From an archaeon (lineage in GTDB: Archaea; Asgardarchaeota; Thorarchaeia; Thorarchaeales; Thorarchaeaceae): DNA of 64,000 nucleotides. A program made the translations under genes and the position numbers. The stretch spans positions 156,535 to 220,534 of the forward strand of contig JAJRWI010000010.1 of NCBI GenBank assembly GCA_024276825.1. Reading direction: 5' to 3'. How positions within the stretch are numbered: position 1 is the first letter of the stretch; every line of letters begins with the position of its first letter. Below are positions 51,728-61,665 of this stretch, in pieces. The notes under the pieces were generated by a model that ran no database searches, was not told the origin of the DNA, and saw nothing but the letters and a program-made list of their open reading frames with translations.

Positions 51728-51869
51728 TACTTTGAAGAGCGCGATCAAACAAAAACATTGACATGACTTATGGAACACTCATGATAGTGAAACTTATGTG
51801 GAACGTAGAATATGCAAAACTGGTGTCTGCATCAGAGGTAGGCATGTTTACTTGAGTGATTGATGAGAT

Positions 51870-52145
51870 ATGGTGACATATTCTGGATCTGGAGAGAGTA
51901 TAAGCGACCCCATTATAGTAGGGGATGTTGCAGGACATATGGATGCAATTAGGGCTGAGTATGCATATATCGAGAAGAAATATGGAACCAGAGGAGTCAA
52001 CTGGGTGTTACAGCAACAGACATTGCTGACCCCAGAGGGAATGACTGGTAGAAAGATTGATGCATTAACTATTGAGTTATTAACAGGTAAGGTAATCACC
52101 ATCTTCTTTGATATAACAAAGTTCTGGGGAATGGAACTGTTCTGA
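51870..52145 (+). CDS. Small conserved-looking protein of unknown function
   Basis: A 91-residue soluble protein (MVTYSGSGESISDPIIVGDV ... ITKFWGMELF) with a mixed alpha/beta composition and no Cys or membrane helix. It lies 12 bases before the first of two related surface-protein genes and is probably co-transcribed with them. No family is recognised. Confidence 0.5.
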   Translation: MVTYSGSGESISDPIIVGDVAGHMDAIRAEYAYIEKKYGTRGVNWVLQQQTLLTPEGMTGRKIDALTIELLTGKVITIFFDITKFWGMELF

Positions 52146-52157
52146 GAGAGGTGTAAT

Positions 52158-52898
52158 ATGGGGATCGGAAGGCAATGCATTGCATCTCTCTTGCTAGTAA
52201 TTATGATATTGGCTCCGATTTGTTGCACAGCGCAATCAAATCATGCATTGAGATGGGGAGTCAATGTTGACGATGAGTTTGAATATGTGCTGGAAAGAAA
52301 GCAAATTGATGCCAGTATGGAACCATACCTTGATGAGTATGCACCATTCATAACCAGAGTTGATCAGGGACAATCCATTATTGCGCGCGTAGTCGGGTTG
52401 GAGAGCATTCCTGACCATATTGATAATGCAACACAAATGCCGCAGAGCAATTGCACATTGATTCGAGCCAACGATTCCACCGTGATTATGGAGGATATGC
52501 CAATCATAGTGATTCCAGTGGGGGACTGGAACTTCACAACTGAGATCATGAACTTCACAGATTCAGAAGATATGACCTTTATTGATACTGAAACGGAGTG
52601 GGGAAGAGTTGTATCGTCGGAATTCTATATGGGAGTCTTCAAGATATCATTCTACTGGGAGATGCGATATCTCAAGGCCAATGGCACATTGACAGTCTTT
52701 ACAATGAGTGTGCAGGTGAGTGGCACAACATGGATCGATGTTCTAATCATACAAACGGGTCAGCAAAGTCATGACAACAGATTCCGTAGCATCATGATTT
52801 CCTTTGCATTGCAGTCCATTGCATTGGTCATAGTCATTTTCGGGACAACTGTGATATACCAGAGAATGGTTAGATCAAGACTCAGAAAGATTGAGTGA
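52158..52898 (+). CDS. Membrane-anchored extracellular protein, copy 1
   Basis: A 246-residue protein with a signal peptide (LLLVIMILAPICCTAQS), a beta-rich outer domain beginning LRWGVNVDDEFEYVLERKQ and a C-terminal membrane helix (ISFALQSIALVIVIFGTTVIY) with a basic tail. It contains several N-glycosylation sequons. It is the paralogue of the next gene, sharing the WGV...F.YVL opening and the VIPVGDWNF motif. Family name is uncertain; similar surface proteins are common in Asgard-type genomes. Confidence 0.65.
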   Translation: MGIGRQCIASLLLVIMILAPICCTAQSNHALRWGVNVDDEFEYVLERKQIDASMEPYLDEYAPFITRVDQGQSIIARVVGLESIPDHIDNATQMPQSNCTLIRANDSTVIMEDMPIIVIPVGDWNFTTEIMNFTDSEDMTFIDTETEWGRVVSSEFYMGVFKISFYWEMRYLKANGTLTVFTMSVQVSGTTWIDVLIIQTGQQSHDNRFRSIMISFALQSIALVIVIFGTTVIYQRMVRSRLRKIE

Positions 52899-52946
52899 TG
52901 TTCTTGTTCCAGTAAATATAAACGCGTCTGATGATGTGAGTAGTCG

Positions 52947-53696
52947 TTGAAAATGAGATCATTTACAGCTGCAGTTATGGCCCTAGTCTTATTGTCAATT
53001 CCAATATCTCCCTCTTTTGCCCAGCAGAATCACGTCCTCCAATGGGGTGTTGAACCTAACGAGACCTTCACTTATGTTCTGCAGAGAAAAGTCATGATGG
53101 GGGTTAATGATGAGGACATTCGGACCACTTTGCCATTTGTGATCGGTCTTGATGTTGGACAGAAGGCGACTATGCGGGTAACAAGTCTTGAGGAAGTCCC
53201 CGAAACAATTTCAGGTCCAGTTGAGGTCCCAAAGGCATACTGCAGTCTAGTTCGAGAGAATGACTCGTTTGCACTGATTGAGAATTATACTATGTTTGTG
53301 CTTCCAGTTGGGGACTGGGATTTTCTCACAGAGATGGAGAGTAATAGCTCACATTTCCCACACACCTTCATCAACACGGATGAGGAGTGGGGATTCATCA
53401 TCCAGTACGCTGTGACTAGCGAGCAGACTGTTGTGGTCTATCAAGAGATAAGGTACGAGAAGGAGAATGGCACGCTATCTTACTTGAGATTCAGGGCAGA
53501 CTCTGATGGACAGACTTTTCTTGACATTGTGTTTGTTCACTGGTACCCTGGAGTGCCTACAATCCTTGGTGAGGAGTTCCCATTGTCGACTGTCCTTACT
53601 ATCGGTGTTGCACTGGCTCTGGGTGCATTGGTGGCAATATTGGTTTACATTCGTGTGAAGTCCAAAAAGCCACTGGTTCAAATCTTGGGAGAGTAG
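52947..53696 (+). CDS. Membrane-anchored extracellular protein, copy 2
   Basis: A 249-residue paralogue with a signal peptide (ALVLLSIPISPSFAQQ), WGVEPNETFTYVLQRK, LPVGDWDFLTEM and DEEWGFI, and a C-terminal helix (LTIGVALALGALVAILVYI) before a basic tail. The tandem pair probably arose by duplication. A chagasin-like gene follows 4 bases after its stop. Confidence 0.65.
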   Translation: MKMRSFTAAVMALVLLSIPISPSFAQQNHVLQWGVEPNETFTYVLQRKVMMGVNDEDIRTTLPFVIGLDVGQKATMRVTSLEEVPETISGPVEVPKAYCSLVRENDSFALIENYTMFVLPVGDWDFLTEMESNSSHFPHTFINTDEEWGFIIQYAVTSEQTVVVYQEIRYEKENGTLSYLRFRADSDGQTFLDIVFVHWYPGVPTILGEEFPLSTVLTIGVALALGALVAILVYIRVKSKKPLVQILGE

Positions 53697-53700
53697 GAAT

Positions 53701-54033
53701 ATGGACAAAAAAGAGGTCAAACTTGTCACCATGGATGACGATAGGATCGAGGTTTCTCTCGGTGAGACTTTTGCCATTGGCTTTCACAGACATGGCTCAG
53801 TTGGTGAGGATGCTGAGTTTGAAATTGCTGATGTAAACATAGTCGAGTTCGTGAGAGAAGAAGCCGAATATCTACATCCGGAACGGTTAGGTAGCGGAAT
53901 CACTGGGGGCGATGCTGAACGTTGCAAGTGGTTGTTCTTAGCTAAGCAGAAAGGGCAGACGGACATTATAGTCAGAGAGTTGTTTAGATTTGAAGTTGAG
54001 AGAGAAGTGTCAATATCTGTAATTGTAGAATAA
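53701..54033 (+). CDS. Chagasin-like (I42) protein, possible cysteine-protease inhibitor
   Basis: A 110-residue all-beta protein without a signal peptide. The pattern LGETFAIGFHRHGSVGEDAEFEI, then GSGITGGDAERCKWLFLAKQKGQTDIIV and a final VSISVIVE strand resembles the I42 fold (the NPTTGY loop region, GxG loop and F.A.K.G.T strand). The exact NPTTGY loop is replaced by HGSVGED. It would act in the cytoplasm. Inhibition of C1-type peptidases is only a family inference and no such peptidase is in the window. Confidence 0.55.
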   Translation: MDKKEVKLVTMDDDRIEVSLGETFAIGFHRHGSVGEDAEFEIADVNIVEFVREEAEYLHPERLGSGITGGDAERCKWLFLAKQKGQTDIIVRELFRFEVEREVSISVIVE

Positions 54034-54095
54034 ATGGGATTTAACTCAGAGATCTATCACTGTGAGGGTATCATGATATGTTGATACTACCATCA

Positions 54096-54866
54096 CTAAA
54101 CAGTCACAAATCTCTCTTTCATGCCAAAGATAAATGTATATCCAAGAACTGATTCGAACTCACCATTCATGGCCAAGGCCTTCTTGAGCTTGATGAGACC
54201 TTTGTTAAATTCAGATTCGTCAATAAGATGCAACACTGAAAATCCCTTCCTTGAAACAGTTTCCAAAAATTCATGGTCAATATTGATCTTGAATACTGTA
54301 ATCTCAGATTGAACTTGACTAAAGCCAGCTTTCTTCAGCATTTTTTCAATAGCGACTATGGTTGGATAGCGTGCTTTTTCAATTTCAACTGTTGCAGGGA
54401 AAAAAATGGAGGTTGTGCGCTCTTCGATTTGTCTGTGTGATTGGGTCACAATGCAAACACGCCCTCCGGGCCTAGTCACCCTGAAAGAGTCTTTAATGGC
54501 TTGAGATGCATCTTGGAGATGGTGTATCACCTCAATCATCAAGACCAAGTCAAAAGAGGAGTCTGCAAATGGGAGATATTCTGCCAGAGCCTGAGCAAAC
54601 TCAATCTCATCACTCCTGCTCTTTGCTAAGGCCTTAGATATCATCCCCCATGAAACATCAACACCGATCATAGTAGCATCTGACTTCTGTTTAAGGAGGA
54701 GTGTATGATTCCCAGTCCCACAACCTATGTCTAGAATAGACGTTTCTGAAGATATATCCAAAGTTCTAGTAATGAACTCTATGATTTCCAAGCTCCCAGT
54801 GCGAAATTCATTATATATCGAGCTAAGGGAATCATAGTCCATTGGCATATCAGGCTGTTTATGCAT
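54096..54866 (-). CDS. Class I SAM-dependent methyltransferase
   Basis: A 256-residue enzyme with motif I SILDIGCGTGNHTLLL, the acidic loop MIGVDVSWGMI, AEYLPFADSSFDLVLM and VIHHLQD, the UbiE/Methyltransf_11 arrangement. The C-terminal half is divergent. There is no clue to substrate from neighbours. Confidence 0.8.
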   Translation of the reverse strand: MHKQPDMPMDYDSLSSIYNEFRTGSLEIIEFITRTLDISSETSILDIGCGTGNHTLLLKQKSDATMIGVDVSWGMISKALAKSRSDEIEFAQALAEYLPFADSSFDLVLMIEVIHHLQDASQAIKDSFRVTRPGGRVCIVTQSHRQIEERTTSIFFPATVEIEKARYPTIVAIEKMLKKAGFSQVQSEITVFKINIDHEFLETVSRKGFSVLHLIDESEFNKGLIKLKKALAMNGEFESVLGYTFIFGMKERFVTV

Positions 54867-54960
54867 TTATCTCACACATCAATGATTGCCTTTCCCTTGA
54901 CTGATTCTTGCTATTTAGAGGTAGCCTTTAGCACTTGTTGTTCGGCCAAGAATGTAGATG

Positions 54961-55145
54961 GTTGCATGTAGATGCGCAGATCTTGGACAGAGTTGGACAC
55001 CGATCAAAAGAATATTTGAGAGATCTATTGTGAAATTGTGAGAGGCTCAAATAGCATCGTGCGAAACTATGGTCCGAAATGTGCCCACTGCCGTTCGTGG
55101 GTGGACAGGACTATTATGTCCTAGATTGTCCAATTTACAATGAAC
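54961..55145 (-). mobile_element. Clean IS607-derived MITE
   Basis: A 185-bp element. On the minus strand the right end starts at 55145 (GTTCATTGTAAATTGGACA), followed by an interior with a tnpB tail remnant. The left end lies at 54961-55005 (GTAGATGCGCAG ... GACAGAGTTGGACACC on the plus strand). The interior shares GTGAGAG...CAAATAGC with the MITE at 16267. No gene is encoded. It is the best reference for the undisturbed element and gives the boundary of the IS110 insertion in the other copy. Confidence 0.75.
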
Positions 55146-55768
55146 GATTCCGAGTGCATAGTTGAGCAGCCCAAAGCTAATCAGCGGCTAGATAAATATA
55201 GCACTCAGCATCCAAAAGGTCATGATGATATTGTTGACCATAAAGCCTAAAGAAACATGATTGTCTGAATCAACATAGCTAGAGGTTATAATCGATTCTC
55301 GGACCCCCACATTTTCTTTCACTGTCTTGATTATCTCATAACTAATCACCAGTATTGAGTCGTAATAGCTAATTCCACAACCTAATAGATTTGTCGAAGC
55401 AAAATGGTCAATCAGAGAGAATCCGAACACGAACCAATTATAGGAAGAATGAACTCACAGAACCTCTAGTTAGCCATTTCCATGAGGACAACCATGATCA
55501 TTACCACAAGTGCCGCATACTTCTCAATCTTTTTTGTGTTCTTGTTATCTTGATGCCTAGGAATTGCTGCTCCCACAGAGCCCGGATATATCCCAATGAT
55601 CTTGATCTCATATTTTGAAATTAGCATGACTTGAATCTGATAATTCACTTCAAGAACTTCATATTTCCAGGCACAGAGGCTAGTATTTTGGAACACGTGT
55701 TCTATGAATATCCTTACAAGAATTGCATTATTGTAAAAATTGCAAAGTTATATTTGGAGGTTTGAGCA
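55146..55768 (-). other. Gene-poor stretch with decayed membrane-protein-like frames
   Basis: Two short minus-strand frames in different phases (55466-55696, with a hydrophobic end AALVVMIMVVLMEMAN, and 55188-55430, with a hydrophobic end) could be the halves of one frameshifted membrane protein. Neither has recognisable family features, and no ribosome-binding sites stand out. The last 40 bases hold the GGAGG site of the ABC ATPase gene. It is read here as mostly degenerate DNA next to a MITE. Confidence 0.35.
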
Positions 55769-56530
55769 ATGAATTGGGCAGTGGTGACTGAGATGGTTCT
55801 AATAGAAACCCGGAGTCTATGCAAGACCTACCAAATGGGAAAGGTCGTAGTACACGCGCTTAGGGATGTCAGTTTTCAAGTCGAGCAGAGCGAGTTTGTG
55901 GTCATACTGGGGCCGTCAGGATCTGGAAAGACCACGCTTCTGAACCTGATAGGTGGAATGGACATACCCACTAGTGGAAAGATAATCTTCGGGGGAAATG
56001 AGATGACCACAAAGACCGAGGAACTGGTAGAACATAGAAGAAACAATATTGGATTCATATTTCAGTTCTTGAACCTTTTGCCCACATTGACTGCAGTGGA
56101 AAACGTCGAGCTCGCACTAGAGCTGACTGGTGCTCTCACAGAGGATGGAAAACGTGACTTTAGTAAGAAGGCAATACATCAGAGGGCCCTTGAGCTAATG
56201 GAGAGAGTGGGGCTGGGCGATAGGGTCAACCATTTCCCTGCAGAGTTGAGTGGAGGAGAGCAACAGAGGGTTTCCATTGCACGGGCTCTGGCAAAGGATC
56301 CGCCATTGATAGTGGGTGATGAACCCACAGGATCTTTAGACTTTAAAACAGGAGTTGAAGTACTCAAGGAGCTATTGCGGCTCAGGAAGGAAGAGGGCAG
56401 AAGTGTCCTGCTTGTGACACATAATCGTGAGATTGCAAAGATTGCAGACACTGTGATAGAACTCAGTGATGGCAGAGTCCGTGAGATCAAAGAGGGTGAG
56501 AGGAGAACGCCAGATGAGTTGAGGTGGTAA
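55769..56530 (+). CDS. MacB/LolD-type ABC ATPase
   Basis: A 253-residue nucleotide-binding protein with GPSGSGKTTLLNLIGG, LSGGEQQRVSIARALA and IVGDEPTGSLD. It is the ATPase of the exporter whose permease follows immediately. GGAGG lies 9 bases before the ATG at 55769. It lacks the extra domains of the ATPase at 21926. Confidence 0.9.
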   Translation: MNWAVVTEMVLIETRSLCKTYQMGKVVVHALRDVSFQVEQSEFVVILGPSGSGKTTLLNLIGGMDIPTSGKIIFGGNEMTTKTEELVEHRRNNIGFIFQFLNLLPTLTAVENVELALELTGALTEDGKRDFSKKAIHQRALELMERVGLGDRVNHFPAELSGGEQQRVSIARALAKDPPLIVGDEPTGSLDFKTGVEVLKELLRLRKEEGRSVLLVTHNREIAKIADTVIELSDGRVREIKEGERRTPDELRW

Positions 56531-56532
56531 TT

Positions 56533-59076
56533 ATGCCACGGAGGAGCCTCTACAAGTCAGTGTGGCGGGACATATCAACCCATAAGATGCAGTTCCTTGG
56601 CATAACGATCATGATAGCTCTTGGGGCAGGGGCTCTTGGGACTTTCATTCCAAGTTACTACAATCTGTCCCGGACATATGACACAACCTATGAGAATCTG
56701 GGACTTGCAGATTTCAGAGTCACCACAGTTCTTCAGACAGAGAAGATTCCAGTGGACAAAGTGGATGAAATAATGCAGGACCTGATGACAGAGTATCCAA
56801 TCGCATCCTACGAGTATAGAGTTGTGTACGAGATGACAGCCCTTGAGAATACGACAGAGGGGATCAATCTCATTGCAATAAGAGCAATTGGTCTGAATGT
56901 GACAGGTGGAAGACATCCAACTGTCAATGATCTTGCATTGTTTAATGGTAGATGGTTTGTTGACTCGGACAGATGGAATGACTCGGAGTCATTTAATGAG
57001 TATGTGGCTCTTGCTGATACCAAACTTGCAACCTTTCATAATCTCACACCGAATTCAAGAATTAATGTGTTAGTAGAGGGAGATGTAAACAAGACCACTG
57101 AGGTCAGGCTTATTGGAGATGTGGGCACTGCTGAGTATCTCTGGTTGGCGGCATCATGGCAAGACCTCATGCCATCCTCAAGACGTTTTGGTCTGCTGTT
57201 CATGCCAATGTCTAGTATGCAGCATATGCTGAGTTGGAGCAATAATGAGGTGAATGATGTCTGCGTCTTGATGGAACCGGGTACACCAATCAGTATGCGA
57301 GATCAACTAATGAATGAGATGGAGAAGAGATTCGCATCAGCAGGCATCAGCATCATGCCAGCCATTCCAAGAGAGGATGAGCCATCCTATGCGGGGCTGC
57401 AGCTCGATCTTGAGGGTTTTGTCGAAATGGTTGTGGTATTTCCTGCATTCATTCTTATGATAGCGATTTTCAGCACATATGTCACAATGTCAAGGCTTGT
57501 TGCGGCACAGCGGCAGGAGGTTGGTATTACAATGGCACTAGGGTATTCAAGAAAGGACATCTACAAGAAATACCTGTCTTATGGGCTGATAGTTGGAGCT
57601 GTAGGTGGAATTATTGGAGTAATCATAGGAGAAATATTCACTCGATGGTTCATCAACGTCTATCTCGGGATGCTAGTTGTCCCATTCAGATATTACGGCT
57701 TTTATCCTGACATCATTGCACTCAATCTTGTGGTATCTCTCACTATTTGCTTACTAGGGTGCTATATTCCAGCCAGATCCTCCGCAAAGCTTATTCCTGC
57801 AGTGGCCATGCGTGATGATCCAGCAAGTGTTGTCATGGGACGTGTTACGCTGGTCGAGAGGGCTATCAAAAGGATCACTGGTTATGAGCCAAGAGTTCGC
57901 ACAAAAATCATCCTGCGGAATCTATTCAGAAACAGACGAAGAACAATATCCACAATAATTGGGCTCATGCTGAGCTTTGTGCTGATATGTTCCACGGCAG
58001 GAATGGATGACTCATTTGGCGCAACAATGAACGCAATAACAGTGAGAGAAGGGTGGAACCTTCAGGTGCAATATATTGACTTCAAAATGGGGAATGCTGT
58101 CAATGAGGACATCAATATCATCAATTCATGGCCCGAAGTCGACCTTGCATACCGTGGCATAACATTCTCAACAGTGTTGACTTCCAACTACACTGATTCG
58201 GAGATAATATTGCAGATACGTGTTCAGGACCCTGAGAATGCCATTCATGACTTCCAGTTCGGATCCACAGGTGGAGAGTTCAACGACACAGGCATTGTGA
58301 TAACAAAAGGCACTGCAAAGCAGTTGAGAGTTGGGCTGGGGGAGAAGATCATAATAATGCATCCAAGGTTCAACATCACTTCTTTAATACCTCTGAGATA
58401 TTCATTTCAAATGGTAAACTCAAGTGTGGTAGTGACTGGAATCAGCCAGGAAACCACCTCTCTTGTCTGCTGGATGAGCTATGCAATGGCTGAACAGCTA
58501 ATTGGTCAGGGGGGACTAGAAGCCAACACAATATACATCAAGCTTAAGGACCCAAGCGTGGATTCAATCAACGCAGTCAAACAGAAGGTGTATCTTCATA
58601 TTAAGAGCGTCAGAAGTGCCCTCTCGCCAGCTGACATATCAAGGGACATGGGGGAGTACATGGAAACACTCAGATTGTTTCTATTAGTGCTGATAGGCTT
58701 CTCAGTGGCACTAGCAGGCTCAATCGTTCTCACAACATCAATAATCAATGTACTCGAGCGGCGCAGAGAAGTGGCGACAATTCTGACACTGGGATCATCT
58801 CACAGGAGAGTTGAGATTAGTTTCTTTGCAGAAAACATTGTGATACTTGTGACCGCAATCATCTTAGGAATCCCAATGAGCTTTGAGTCACTCACAGAGA
58901 TGGCGGCATCATTTAGTAATGACTTTCTGGAGTTTGTGGTGGCGATAGGGCCCACAACAATTTGGATATCCATTGCGATCATCTTTGTCGCCACAGTGTT
59001 GGTCCAATGGTTCTTTGTCAGAGGGTTCAGGAGAATGGATCTTGCTCAAGAAACAAAGCGGAGGACTGTCGGATAG
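56533..59076 (+). CDS. FtsX/MacB-type ABC permease
   Basis: About 847 residues with two FtsX modules (one from VVVFPAFILMIAIFSTYVTMSRL, one from FLLVLIGFSVALAGSIVLTTSI), each preceded by a large extracytoplasmic domain, and a first helix near residue 20. The GTG at 56524 is possible, but ATG 56533 has the better GAGGTGG site. It is co-transcribed with the ATPase and the surface protein that follows, suggesting export or surface assembly of that protein's ligand. Confidence 0.88.
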   Translation: MPRRSLYKSVWRDISTHKMQFLGITIMIALGAGALGTFIPSYYNLSRTYDTTYENLGLADFRVTTVLQTEKIPVDKVDEIMQDLMTEYPIASYEYRVVYEMTALENTTEGINLIAIRAIGLNVTGGRHPTVNDLALFNGRWFVDSDRWNDSESFNEYVALADTKLATFHNLTPNSRINVLVEGDVNKTTEVRLIGDVGTAEYLWLAASWQDLMPSSRRFGLLFMPMSSMQHMLSWSNNEVNDVCVLMEPGTPISMRDQLMNEMEKRFASAGISIMPAIPREDEPSYAGLQLDLEGFVEMVVVFPAFILMIAIFSTYVTMSRLVAAQRQEVGITMALGYSRKDIYKKYLSYGLIVGAVGGIIGVIIGEIFTRWFINVYLGMLVVPFRYYGFYPDIIALNLVVSLTICLLGCYIPARSSAKLIPAVAMRDDPASVVMGRVTLVERAIKRITGYEPRVRTKIILRNLFRNRRRTISTIIGLMLSFVLICSTAGMDDSFGATMNAITVREGWNLQVQYIDFKMGNAVNEDINIINSWPEVDLAYRGITFSTVLTSNYTDSEIILQIRVQDPENAIHDFQFGSTGGEFNDTGIVITKGTAKQLRVGLGEKIIIMHPRFNITSLIPLRYSFQMVNSSVVVTGISQETTSLVCWMSYAMAEQLIGQGGLEANTIYIKLKDPSVDSINAVKQKVYLHIKSVRSALSPADISRDMGEYMETLRLFLLVLIGFSVALAGSIVLTTSIINVLERRREVATILTLGSSHRRVEISFFAENIVILVTAIILGIPMSFESLTEMAASFSNDFLEFVVAIGPTTIWISIAIIFVATVLVQWFFVRGFRRMDLAQETKRRTVG

Positions 59077-59087
59077 GAGGAACCATC

Positions 59088-61013
59088 ATGCGTCTGTCAA
59101 TACGATTCATTTTACTCTGGCTTTCAATCTCGGGTCTCATGATTGCCACGCCACTTCTCAGCAAGGGTGCATTGACTGTCTACCACGAAACGGTAGAACA
59201 GGTCTCACCCACATGGACTCAGCCTAACCCCTATCAGGCAGGTCAGTGGTTTGAATATTGGACGAACAGCAGTGGAGGGGCTGGCGATTATTTATTATTC
59301 AAGATAACGCAAGACACCAATGCAACATGGTGGTCCGTGGAGATTTGGAACAAAACTGATGGAACACTGAACCAGACCGCTCATGTAAAGAAGATATCAG
59401 GAGAGGGCGGACATGAGTATGTGTATGGAGTAGAGGACTATGCGGTGTACTCAATCTTTGGCACCAGTCATCCAACTCAGTGGGACCGCTGGTTCAATCT
59501 CACAGGAGTGTCCATTGGTTCGTTGATTGGCCCCATTGAGAGTGTAGAGGGTGACAATATCACTCTCACTGTGAATGCAACCGAGTACATCACAACGCCA
59601 GCAGGGACATTTGAGTGCTGGCGTGCCAATCAGAGTGCAACACTACTTGGACTAGAGTTTCGATTCAACTACTGGATTGATAAGGAATCCAACATCACAG
59701 TCCAAGCGACGACAGAGATCCCATCATTCAGCACAATCATGATAGACAGACTGATGAGTGCATCTTGGCTGACTCCACCAAACATAACTGAGGTCAGTGC
59801 GGACCCGTTAAGGTTCAGTGCAATAATCACCTGGCACACGGATGAGCTATCGGACTCGGTAGTGAATTATGGTATTAGTATTGGCAACATAAACATGACG
59901 TTTTCTAATGCAAGCCTAGTGACAGATCATGTTGTCAAGCTCACAGGGCTAAAGCCCCTTACCACTTACTATTTTGAAGTGAGCTCAAGTGACGAGTGGG
60001 GAAATCAAGTCAATAACAACAATAGTGGACATTTCTACAACTTTACCACATTTTCAGCGGAGGCTCCAGAGATCAGTTCAATTGGAGTAGTAGCATTAAG
60101 CAACATCTCAGCAACAATTGTGTTTGACACAGACAAGGAGACCAATGCTACAGTCTGGTATTCACAGTCAGACATATTCACTCAATATGTGATCGATGTG
60201 GGTTTTAGTACTCATCATGAGGTCGAGATTCTTGGGCTAGAAGAGAACACGGAATACAAGTATTTCATAACAGTCTGCGATGCCATTGGGAACAATGCCA
60301 ATAGTACAGTCAGGAGCTTCATGACTCTTGATCTGACTGCACCCAGAGTCATTTCTCTCAACTACACAATTGTAGCGGATCAACTCACTGTGCAGATTGA
60401 AACCGATGAAACCTTCAGGTGTGAACTGTATATCAGTGGAGTAGAAGAGTACCTATACCTTGCAGACAATGAGAGTGCATTCCTTACAATACACGAACTT
60501 CATGCAACAGGTCTCCCCTCATTTACACAGATCTACTTTCAAATCAACGTTATTGATCAGTCTGGAAATTCAAGAATCGTCAAGAACGGCAGTGAGATGT
60601 ATTCAGTATTGATACCAGACTATCTCATCCCAGAAGTGAGTCATCCTGACGATATCTTTGTCAGTGAGGGTGACCCATTACCTGACATAATATGGATAAT
60701 TAGTGATCAGACACCACTGTTCTATGAGATTAAAATTGATGGCATTAGCCAAGGAACAGAGAGCTGGACGGACATTCAATCCACGGTTGTCATCAATCTT
60801 GAGGGTCTAGATCTCTCAGTTGGAGTGCACACAATTGAGATTGCCCTGAGAGACCAATATGGTAATGTTGCAAGTGATGTTGTCATAGTTACCATCAGAT
60901 CCCATGTAGACCAATCGCAAGAGGTGATGGCTCAGAATATCATCACCGCATTGGTAATCATATTACTAGCAGTAGCCCTCATTATTGAGATTCTCAAAAG
61001 ACGAAGGAGTTGA
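59088..61013 (+). CDS. Secreted, membrane-anchored protein with fibronectin-type domains
   Basis: 641 residues from ATG 59088, preceded by GGAGG. A signal peptide (FILLWLSISGLMIATPLLS) is followed by a beta domain (about 30-230) with W-rich strands. Two fibronectin-III-like domains follow (ITEVSADPLRFSAIITWHTDELSDSVVNYG and ISSIGVVALSNISATIVFDTDKETNATVWY), as in purple acid phosphatase N-domains. A further beta domain and a C-terminal helix (ITALVIILLAVALIIEIL) with RRRS tail end it. There are many NxS/T sites. It probably contacts extracellular ligands together with the ABC system. Confidence 0.75.
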   Translation: MRLSIRFILLWLSISGLMIATPLLSKGALTVYHETVEQVSPTWTQPNPYQAGQWFEYWTNSSGGAGDYLLFKITQDTNATWWSVEIWNKTDGTLNQTAHVKKISGEGGHEYVYGVEDYAVYSIFGTSHPTQWDRWFNLTGVSIGSLIGPIESVEGDNITLTVNATEYITTPAGTFECWRANQSATLLGLEFRFNYWIDKESNITVQATTEIPSFSTIMIDRLMSASWLTPPNITEVSADPLRFSAIITWHTDELSDSVVNYGISIGNINMTFSNASLVTDHVVKLTGLKPLTTYYFEVSSSDEWGNQVNNNNSGHFYNFTTFSAEAPEISSIGVVALSNISATIVFDTDKETNATVWYSQSDIFTQYVIDVGFSTHHEVEILGLEENTEYKYFITVCDAIGNNANSTVRSFMTLDLTAPRVISLNYTIVADQLTVQIETDETFRCELYISGVEEYLYLADNESAFLTIHELHATGLPSFTQIYFQINVIDQSGNSRIVKNGSEMYSVLIPDYLIPEVSHPDDIFVSEGDPLPDIIWIISDQTPLFYEIKIDGISQGTESWTDIQSTVVINLEGLDLSVGVHTIEIALRDQYGNVASDVVIVTIRSHVDQSQEVMAQNIITALVIILLAVALIIEILKRRRS

Positions 61014-61049
61014 TAGCAAGTAACAGAGTGTCTATGGTGGGGATATGAC

Positions 61050-61616
61050 TTGAATGATAAAGCCACAAATGAGGAGGAATGCCTGAAACAGATCGAGATG
61101 CGACTTGTAGAACGGTTTGAGCATATATCCGAGTCATTCGGCATAAGAGGATTAAAGGCAAGACTGCTGAGTGTCCTCTTCACTTCAGCTGGTGAACCGC
61201 GCTCGTTGACCGAACTCACCATCCTGTCCCATTTCTCCAAAGCGCAGGTCTCTAGGGCAATGAGAGAACTCATCCTTGAAATGCCTATGATTGAGGTTGT
61301 CAAAAAACCACAAGACCGAGAGAGGTACTATGTGATTCGCATTGATATCATGGACTTCATCACAGGGTTCATTTCTAAGACGATTTATGAGGAGGCAGAT
61401 CCCACAATCAAAGCCACTGGTGAGACCATCACAGAACTCAACCAGCTGATAAAGACTGTCAAAGACAAGCGTGTGAAAAGAAAAGCAGAGAGGCTTCTTT
61501 CCAGAGTCATAGAGGTCAACAGACAATACAAAAAGTATCTATGGATCTCTAAGAAACTTCTTTCCTATTTGGGCGAACTGAACATGCAATGGCAAAATGA
61601 ACATCTTGAGAATTAG
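61050..61616 (+). CDS. Winged-helix regulator of the GbsR/MarR type
   Basis: A 188-residue soluble protein. The HTH lies at about residues 25-95 (FGIRGLKARLLSVLFTSAGEPRSLTELTILSHFSKAQVSRAMREL), and the C-terminus is a long coiled-coil dimerisation region (KRKAERLLSRVIEVNRQYKKYL). It begins with TTG at 61050 after GGTGGGG. It is 36 bases after the surface gene and is likely the regulator of the ABC operon. Confidence 0.78.
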   Translation: MNDKATNEEECLKQIEMRLVERFEHISESFGIRGLKARLLSVLFTSAGEPRSLTELTILSHFSKAQVSRAMRELILEMPMIEVVKKPQDRERYYVIRIDIMDFITGFISKTIYEEADPTIKATGETITELNQLIKTVKDKRVKRKAERLLSRVIEVNRQYKKYLWISKKLLSYLGELNMQWQNEHLEN

Positions 61617-61665
61617 TGAATAGCAAGGTCATAAAAACAAAAAGAGGAGAGAGGATCCCTCTCCA

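Noticed and set aside
55188..55430. An independent 80-residue minus-strand gene
   Set aside because: No start signal, no homology and a neighbouring frame in another phase; treated as decayed DNA.
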